A DNA stretch of 10,348 bases from Chitinophagaceae bacterium (GTDB lineage Bacteria > Bacteroidota > Bacteroidia > Chitinophagales > Chitinophagaceae), in the NCBI GenBank assembly GCA_016786525.1, contig JAEUVW010000146.1:1-10348 (forward strand), in the 5' to 3' direction. Below, one piece after another: positions 6,066-10,348 of the stretch. Positions within the stretch are counted from its first letter, which is position 1; the number at the start of each line of letters is the position of its first letter. The notes under the pieces were generated by a model. That model was not told the origin of the DNA. It saw nothing but the letters and a program-made list of their open reading frames with translations, and did no database searches. The translations under genes and the position numbers were made by a program.

Positions 6066-8117
6066 TTAATAATTCAGCAGGCAGCGGATTTTTTCAGCCA
6101 CCTTGTCGGCATTGGGCAGCATGGCAGCTTCCAATCCCATATTCATCGGTACGGCCGGCAGGTCCAGGGCGCCGATGGTCTGTACCGGGGCGTCCAGGCT
6201 GGCAAAACAGTTTTGGGCGATACGGCCTGCCAGGGCTTCGCAGAAGGAGTTGCGCAATTGCTCTTCCGTCAGTACGATGCATTTGCCATGGCGGCGCACG
6301 GTACGGTACACCAGTTCCTCGTCGCAGGGATAAATAGTGCGCAGGTCAATGATCTCCACGCGGCCTTCAAACTGTTTGGCTGCGTTTTTGGCCCAGTACA
6401 CGCCCATGCCGTAGGTGATGATGCAAAGCGAATCGCCATTGTCAATATGTTCTTCCGCAGCAGCAACGACCACATTGCCGACACCGAAAGGTAAGACATA
6501 ATCGCTGTCCGGCTCCGGCATACGTGCATCTTCCGTGCCCGGTACTTTGCTCCAGTACAGGCCTTTATGTTCCAGCATTACCACGGGGTTGCCATCCAGC
6601 AGGGCCGCTTTCATCAGGCCCTTGATGTCTGCCACATTGCTGGGGTAGGCGATCTTGATGCCTTTGATGGTTGCCAGGGTGCTCTCTACGCTGCCGCTGT
6701 GGTAAGGACCTCCGCCGCCATAGGCGCCGATCGGTACCCGCAGGATGCAGGAAACCGGGTATTTGCCGCAGCTCAGGTAGCAGGATTTGCTGATCTCGGT
6801 GACCAGCTGGTTGATGGCCGGGTAGATATAATCGGCAAACTGTACTTCTACGATGGGTTTCAGGCCCAGGGCGCTGAGGCCGATCGTAGAGCCGATGATA
6901 TAGGCTTCCTGGATGGCAGTGTTGAACACGCGCTCGTCGCCGAACTTATCCGCCAACGTCGCCGCTTCGCGGAACACACCGCCCAGGCGCCTGCCTACAT
7001 CCTGCCCGTAAAACAGGGCATTGGGGTATTGTTGTAAAATTTCTTCGATCGCATGCAGGGCAGAGTCGACCATCATGCTTTTTTCTTTGCCTTCGGGACA
7101 GCGTACTCCCGTTTCCCGGGTCACCGGGGTAGGGGTAAATACATGCTCCGTTACCCCGGCAGGGTCCGGTTCCGGGGCGGCAACGGCAGCGGCAAACTCG
7201 CCGGCAATAAAGTTCTTTTCTTCCGCTTCGATCTTCGCCAGCACTTCTTCCTTTACCCCTTTGGCCAGCAGTTTTTTGCGCAGCTTTACCGCAGGGTCGT
7301 CGGCATAGTGCTTGGCCAGGTCTTCTTCGGTGCGGTACCACTCTTTGCGTACCCCGGAGGTATGGTGCCCCAGCAGGGGTACCGTGGCGTGCACCAATAT
7401 CGGTTTGCGTTCCTTGCGTACCCAGTCTATGGTGTACTCCATCGTTTTGTACGCATCTTCAAAGTCGCTGCCGTCTACCTGTACGCGTTCCAGGCCCTTA
7501 AAGCCTGCTGCGTATTCAAAGGCATTCATCGTGCGGGCTTCGTCGCTGCTCACCGATATGCCCCAGTCGTTGTCCTGTACCAGGTAGATGATGGGGAGCT
7601 GGTGCAGGCAGGCAAACTGGAAGGCCTCGCTGACCTCTCCCTCCGTGACGCTGCCATCGCCCAGGGAGCAGATGACTACAGGAGGAAGCTCATATTGTTT
7701 CAGTCCTTGTGTTTCCTGGTATTGGATACCTTGTGCCAGGCCGGTGGTCGGGATCACCTGCATACCGGTAGCGCTGCTCTGGTGGATGATCTTCGGCAGG
7801 TCTTCCCTGCGGCTGTTCGGGTGATTGTAGTAAGCCCTGCCGCCGGTAAAGGGATCATCGCCCTTGGCCAGCAATTGCAGCATCATTTCGTAGGGGCGGT
7901 GCCCCATGCCCAGCATCAGGCTTTCGTCGCGGTAATAAGGGCTCACCCAGTCGTCTTGCTGCAGCAGGAAGCCCGTGGCCAGCTGTATGGCTTCGTGCCC
8001 GCGGGAGGTGCTGTGTACATATTTGCAAAGCGGCCGGTTCGCTTCATATATATCTGCCATCGCCTGCGCCGTCATCATCAGGCGGTAGGCTTTGAGCATG
8101 GTATCTTTAGTGAGCAT
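6066..8117 (-). CDS. 2-oxoacid dehydrogenase E1, alpha and beta subunits fused (branched-chain type likely)
   Basis: 683 residues, equal to an E1-alpha plus an E1-beta subunit in one chain. The enzyme uses thiamine diphosphate to decarboxylate a 2-oxoacid and passes the acyl group to lipoyl-E2. The alpha part (about 1-330) has the TPP/Mg motif GDGSVTEG (153-160) ending at Asn183 (LVQDN), and GHHTSG (250-255) in the phosphorylation-loop region. A Pro/Ala-rich linker (about 312-335) leads to the beta part: FYGQDVG (369-375), the TPP-activating Glu404 in NTAIQEAYIIG, VQFADYIYPAINQL (425-438), GAYGGGGPYHSG (464-475) and a C-terminal transketolase domain (about 545-683). All key residues are present. 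Such fused E1 proteins are common in Bacteroidota and are usually annotated as branched-chain or generic; pyruvate or another 2-oxoacid cannot be excluded. No E2 or E3 gene is nearby. The gene is followed after 10 nt by a small secreted protein, and a partial copy of its 3' end lies at 3498-3778. Confidence 0.93.
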   Translation of the reverse strand: MLTKDTMLKAYRLMMTAQAMADIYEANRPLCKYVHSTSRGHEAIQLATGFLLQQDDWVSPYYRDESLMLGMGHRPYEMMLQLLAKGDDPFTGGRAYYNHPNSRREDLPKIIHQSSATGMQVIPTTGLAQGIQYQETQGLKQYELPPVVICSLGDGSVTEGEVSEAFQFACLHQLPIIYLVQDNDWGISVSSDEARTMNAFEYAAGFKGLERVQVDGSDFEDAYKTMEYTIDWVRKERKPILVHATVPLLGHHTSGVRKEWYRTEEDLAKHYADDPAVKLRKKLLAKGVKEEVLAKIEAEEKNFIAGEFAAAVAAPEPDPAGVTEHVFTPTPVTRETGVRCPEGKEKSMMVDSALHAIEEILQQYPNALFYGQDVGRRLGGVFREAATLADKFGDERVFNTAIQEAYIIGSTIGLSALGLKPIVEVQFADYIYPAINQLVTEISKSCYLSCGKYPVSCILRVPIGAYGGGGPYHSGSVESTLATIKGIKIAYPSNVADIKGLMKAALLDGNPVVMLEHKGLYWSKVPGTEDARMPEPDSDYVLPFGVGNVVVAAAEEHIDNGDSLCIITYGMGVYWAKNAAKQFEGRVEIIDLRTIYPCDEELVYRTVRRHGKCIVLTEEQLRNSFCEALAGRIAQNCFASLDAPVQTIGALDLPAVPMNMGLEAAMLPNADKVAEKIRCLLNY

Positions 8118-8144
8118 TCAATTGTTTTAAACTAAAAAACGTGT

Positions 8145-8183
8145 TTTGGGAGGGGCAAAAATAATGGAGGAATGCCTCCCAAA
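8145..8183 (-). promoter_or_regulatory. Candidate E1 promoter flanked by a 9-bp inverted repeat
   Basis: The minus strand carries TATTTTTG at 8163-8156, a full TANNTTTG match, with TTTG at 8183-8180 upstream across a 16-nt spacer, shorter than usual. The perfect inverted repeat TTTGGGAGG (8145-8153) and CCTCCCAAA (8175-8183) brackets the -7 box with a 21-bp spacer. The right arm covers the -33-like element and the left arm the expected start site. A smaller dyad GGAGG/CCTCC (8166-8170, 8175-8179) lies within. This layout suits an operator for a dimeric repressor, though none is identified here. Confidence 0.45.
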
Positions 8184-8271
8184 CTTCAGTTTTCGAAATT
8201 TGACATGCATGCCGAGCGGCACAGCTTATCAAAAGAAGGGGTAGGGAAAGGGTGATTTTCTGCAGGCATGC

Positions 8272-8302
8272 TTGTGCGTTTATAGAGGCAAATCTATCTT
8301 CA
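8272..8302 (+). promoter_or_regulatory. Candidate promoter of the DUF1761-like gene
   Basis: TTG at 8272-8274, a 20-nt spacer, then TATCTTCA at 8295-8302, two mismatches from TANNTTTG. The spacing equals that of the candidate kinase promoter. It would place the start site just before the ATG at 8323, and argues against the upstream ATG at 8272. Confidence 0.3.
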
Positions 8303-8322
8303 CAAAACAAAATCCGATATTT

Positions 8323-8826
8323 ATGCAACCTAATTTGATCGCAGTGCTGGTGGCAGCACTGGTGCCTATGGTGATGGGCTTTATCTGGTACAATCCTAAG
8401 GTAATGGGCACGGCCTGGATGCGCGAAGCAGCAGTGACCGAAGAAAAGATAAAAAATGCAAATATGGCCCTGATCTTCGGGTTGGCCTTTGTCTTCTCCT
8501 TCCTGCTGGCTTTCTCCATGCAGTTCCTGGTCATCCACCAGATGCATGTATGGTCTATGCTGGCCCATCATGATGCGGAGATGAAAGATCCGAATTCGGA
8601 GGTCGGCATGTTGTTTAAGCACCTGATGGATACCTATGGCAATGAGTTCCGTACCTTCAAACACGGCATGCTGCATGGGTTTATGACCGCCCTGCTGGTG
8701 GTATTGCCCGTAGTGGCGACCAATGCCATGTTTGAACGCAAGAGCTGGAAGTATATCTGGATCAACTGGGGATATTGGGCGATCTCTTTCATGTTTATGG
8801 GGGGTATCGTCTCCGCCTGGAAGTAA
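8323..8826 (+). CDS. DUF1761-like integral membrane protein
   Basis: 167 residues with four predicted membrane helices, at about 5-23, 47-71, 117-134 and 145-164. The first helix ends in GFIWYNPKVMGTAWMREAAV (19-38), the FxWY-P-x-x-W arrangement typical of DUF1761 proteins. The second is Phe/Leu rich. Between helices two and three is a polar, His/Met-rich segment (HHDAEMKDPNSEVGMLFKHL) that could lie outside the membrane or bind a metal, but that is speculation. The frame stays open to an ATG at 8272. The ATG at 8323 is preferred because it places the first helix directly at the N-terminus as in the family, and a candidate promoter overlaps the longer start. It is divergent from E1, with 205 nt between the two start codons. 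The function of the family is unknown to me. Confidence 0.8.
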   Translation: MQPNLIAVLVAALVPMVMGFIWYNPKVMGTAWMREAAVTEEKIKNANMALIFGLAFVFSFLLAFSMQFLVIHQMHVWSMLAHHDAEMKDPNSEVGMLFKHLMDTYGNEFRTFKHGMLHGFMTALLVVLPVVATNAMFERKSWKYIWINWGYWAISFMFMGGIVSAWK

Positions 8827-8920
8827 ACTTTAGTGAAGCTAAAGAGGGAAGCCGACTCTTGGACTGTTAGTCCCTGCCTTTTCTGCAACCCTGTAAGGTT
8901 TGAAAACCCTTACTGGGCTT
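8827..8920 (+). terminator. Cluster of hairpins downstream of the DUF1761-like gene
   Basis: Three hairpins follow the stop codon: CTTTAG/CTAAAG (8828-8833, 8839-8844); GGACT/AGTCC (8861-8865, 8869-8873), followed by CTGCCTTTT; and a longer imperfect one, CCC-T-GTAAGG with CCTTAC-T-GGG (8889-8917). The second most resembles a terminator, but its stem is short and its T tract is offset. The exact end of transcription is uncertain. Confidence 0.4.
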
Positions 8921-8981
8921 AAATACGCTTACCTGCTCTGCTTGCTTTTTTGTTGTGTGCACTATTTTATTCAGGAAGAAC

Positions 8982-9011
8982 CTGTGAATCCCTTTCTTAT
9001 GGTTAGTTTTG
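8982..9011 (+). promoter_or_regulatory. Candidate promoter of the TauE/SafE-type exporter gene
   Basis: TAGTTTTG at 9004-9011 matches TANNTTTG fully. CTG at 8982-8984, one base from TTG, lies 19 nt upstream. The box covers a possible TTG start codon at 9009, so translation should begin at the ATG at 9030. Confidence 0.4.
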
Positions 9012-9029
9012 CCGGATATTCTGCGATCA

Positions 9030-9857
9030 ATGGATAATTTTTTTATACTGCTTTGTGTAGGCTTCCTGATTGGCACACTGGGCACACTGATCGGTGCAGG
9101 AGGGGGCTTTATACTGGTGCCCCTGTTGTTGCTGACTCACCCAGAGCTGACACCTGAAGTCGTGACCGCCATCTCGATGGGCCTGGTGGCCTGCAATGCG
9201 ATCTCCGGCTCCATCGCCTATGCCCGCATCGGCAGGATAGACTACCGGGCAGGGCTGCTCTTTGCCGTCTTTACGATTCCCGGCTCCATACTGGGTGTAA
9301 TGGCGACAAAGTATGTGCCGCAGGATGTGTTCCAGCTGGTCTTCGGCGGACTGCTGATCGTGCTGTCCGTATTCCTGTTCGTGCGCAAGAAAGCGACAGA
9401 CCAGCTGCTGCAGGAGCCTGTGCCGGCAGGGATGAAAAAGGCAACACTCACAGACCGTGCGGGAACTGTCTTTAGCTATGCCTACAACCAAAGGGCGGGT
9501 ATCCTGATCAGTGTGCTGGTCGGCTTCCTGTCCCCGATACTGGGTATCGGCGGCGGTATCATCCATGTTCCGGCAATGGTACACTGGCTGCACTTCCCGG
9601 TATACATTGCCACCGCCACTTCGCATTTTATACTGGCTATCATGTCCAGCGTCAGTGTGATCGTGCATGCCATCAATGGCAATTACAACGATCCGCAGGT
9701 GTTGAAAATGGTGATCGCACTCTGTATCGGCGCCATGTGCGGCGCCCAGCTCGGCGCCTTCCTGTCGCACCGGATCAAGGGGAAGACCATCACGAAAGCC
9801 CTTGCGGTCTGCCTGGGTATTGTGGGCCTGAGGCTGCTGCTCAGTCATTTTCTATAG
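9030..9857 (+). CDS. TauE/SafE-type (TSUP) membrane permease
   Basis: 275 residues of the sulfite exporter TauE/SafE family (TSUP): inner-membrane, proton-linked carriers of small organic or sulfur-containing anions. It shows the family's internal duplication. The first half has LIGAGGGFILVPLLLL (20-35) and the second has LGIGGGIIHVPAMVHW (171-186), each starting with the Gly-rich motif. About eight hydrophobic segments are visible: roughly 4-20, 24-37, 44-66, 75-92, 101-118, 157-184, 190-212 and 225-245 with a last one at 257-272. A polar cytoplasmic loop (119-150) separates the halves. The frame extends upstream to a TTG at 9009, but that codon is part of a promoter box, so the ATG at 9030 is taken as the start. 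The substrate cannot be told from sequence, and no sulfur-metabolism genes are adjacent. Confidence 0.92.
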   Translation: MDNFFILLCVGFLIGTLGTLIGAGGGFILVPLLLLTHPELTPEVVTAISMGLVACNAISGSIAYARIGRIDYRAGLLFAVFTIPGSILGVMATKYVPQDVFQLVFGGLLIVLSVFLFVRKKATDQLLQEPVPAGMKKATLTDRAGTVFSYAYNQRAGILISVLVGFLSPILGIGGGIIHVPAMVHWLHFPVYIATATSHFILAIMSSVSVIVHAINGNYNDPQVLKMVIALCIGAMCGAQLGAFLSHRIKGKTITKALAVCLGIVGLRLLLSHFL

Positions 9858-9899
9858 ACTTTGCTGATCCTTAAAGCAATACTAATTTATAAACACCCC

Positions 9900-9931
9900 T
9901 TGTTTTTCCTGTTGCTGAACCCGTATTTTTA
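9900..9931 (+). promoter_or_regulatory. Candidate promoter of the lipoprotein gene
   Basis: TTG at 9900-9902, a 21-nt spacer, then TATTTTTA at 9924-9931, one mismatch from TANNTTTG, 27 nt before the ATG at 9959. Confidence 0.35.
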
Positions 9932-9958
9932 TAAGGCGCTTTCTTAAACCAGATACAG

Positions 9959-10348
9959 ATGAAAAACGTATGCTTCCTTTTTGTCCTGAGCTTTCTGTCC
10001 GCTTGTTCTGCACAGCTGGGCGATAAGGAAAAGGTGCACCTGGCAGGAACCTTACTGCACGAACTGGAGCAGAAAGCAGCTTATGCCGATTCTCTGAAAG
10101 TGGAGGTGCTGTTGCTGGACCCTTCGGCGCAAAACAGCCTGGTGCAGATACCCGGAGGCGGCTTTGCCTTCAGCAAGGAATACAAAGAGAAAGTATCGGG
10201 AAACAAGCCCCTGTACCGGCTGGTGGAAAAATGCAATGTCAGTGTACTGGCTTACGGCACGCTGAAAAGTTATGTGGCCAAAGAGCTGATCGGCAAAGTG
10301 CCTGATCGTGAAAAGGACAGCCTGATGCGGATCTACAATAACCTGAGG
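9959..10348 (+). CDS. Putative lipoprotein, 3' end beyond the window
   Basis: The open frame begins at ATG 9959 (MKNVCFLFVLSFLSACSAQL) and stays open for 130 codons to the window edge, so the gene is incomplete. A short basic n-region and hydrophobic core lead to a lipobox LSAC with Cys16 as the predicted lipidated residue, so the product is probably membrane-anchored on the outside of the inner membrane. The rest is soluble and mixed helix/strand (HLAGTLLHELEQKAAYADSL, then KVEVLLLDPSAQ and ..YRLVEKCNVSVLAYGTLKSY), without a motif I recognise. Codon use resembles the neighbouring exporter gene, and a candidate promoter lies upstream. The function is unknown; the VLLLDPSA segment hints at a Rossmann-like strand but is too little to assign a family. 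Confidence 0.8.
   Translation, partial: MKNVCFLFVLSFLSACSAQLGDKEKVHLAGTLLHELEQKAAYADSLKVEVLLLDPSAQNSLVQIPGGGFAFSKEYKEKVSGNKPLYRLVEKCNVSVLAYGTLKSYVAKELIGKVPDREKDSLMRIYNNLR

Noticed and set aside
7053..8135. Long plus-strand open frame (360 codons) opposite the E1 gene
   Set aside because: It is fully antisense to E1, whose motifs are unmistakable. The product has no domain and unusual composition; it is a codon-use shadow of a GC-rich gene.
8272..8322. Longer start for the DUF1761-like gene
   Set aside because: The extra 17 residues are polar and not typical of the family, and the region contains a TTG-N20-TATCTTCA promoter candidate.
8107..8676. Minus-strand open frame spanning the E1 upstream region and the DUF1761-like gene
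   Set aside because: It overlaps the E1 start and promoter, is His/Gln rich, and mirrors the membrane protein on the other strand.
9009..9029. TTG start for the exporter gene
   Set aside because: The TTG is part of a TAGTTTTG -7 box, so it would not be in the transcript. The ATG at 9030 puts the first helix at the N-terminus.
9027..9848. Minus-strand open frame (273 codons) opposite the exporter gene
   Set aside because: Its composition is rich in His, Gln and Asp, the mirror of a hydrophobic membrane protein. It has no domain and is fully antisense to a TSUP permease.

Overview
The window looks like chromosome from a Bacteroidota bacterium, most likely of the Chitinophagaceae/Sphingobacteriales type. 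This rests on four observations: an alpha-beta fused 2-oxoacid dehydrogenase E1, a secreted protein ending in a type IX secretion (T9SS) sorting domain, A-rich leaders without strong Shine-Dalgarno sequences, and several upstream matches to the Bacteroidota -7 box TANNTTTG. The genus is not determined. No tRNA, rRNA, CRISPR array, transposase or phage gene was seen.

Layout. From 225 to 8117 every gene is on the minus strand. In transcription order they are: a fused 2-oxoacid dehydrogenase E1 (8117-6066); 10 nt later a small secreted/membrane protein of unknown function (6055-5453) closed by a hairpin terminator; a T9SS-sorted surface or secreted protein (5321-3945); a 364-nt relic (3778-3415); a NarL/DegS-type sensor histidine kinase with a signal peptide and a large extracytoplasmic domain (3224-1257); and malate dehydrogenase (1154-225). 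A strong bidirectional terminator at 173-202 follows. From 8323 onward genes are on the plus strand: a DUF1761-like four-helix membrane protein, a TauE/SafE-type exporter, and the start of a lipoprotein that runs off the right edge. The left edge holds the ambiguous end of a plus-strand reading frame.

Main observation. The stretch 3415-3778 is a second, broken copy of the junction between the E1 gene and the small gene behind it (5983-6350). It keeps the last ~93 codons of E1 with a 4-nt deletion, the same 10-nt intergenic gap, and the signal peptide of the downstream protein, after which homology stops at a rho-independent terminator. Differences in the E1 part are mostly synonymous. This suggests that a complete second E1-plus-secreted-protein unit once stood here and was lost, or that gene conversion has kept the copies alike. 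The lower-GC T9SS gene lies between the two copies.

Function. Malate dehydrogenase and E1 are central carbon and 2-oxoacid metabolism enzymes, with no E2 or E3 gene in the window. The kinase has no response regulator beside it. The other genes are envelope proteins. Apart from the E1-small protein pair there is no clear multi-gene pathway, and I see no complete undescribed defence or mobile system.
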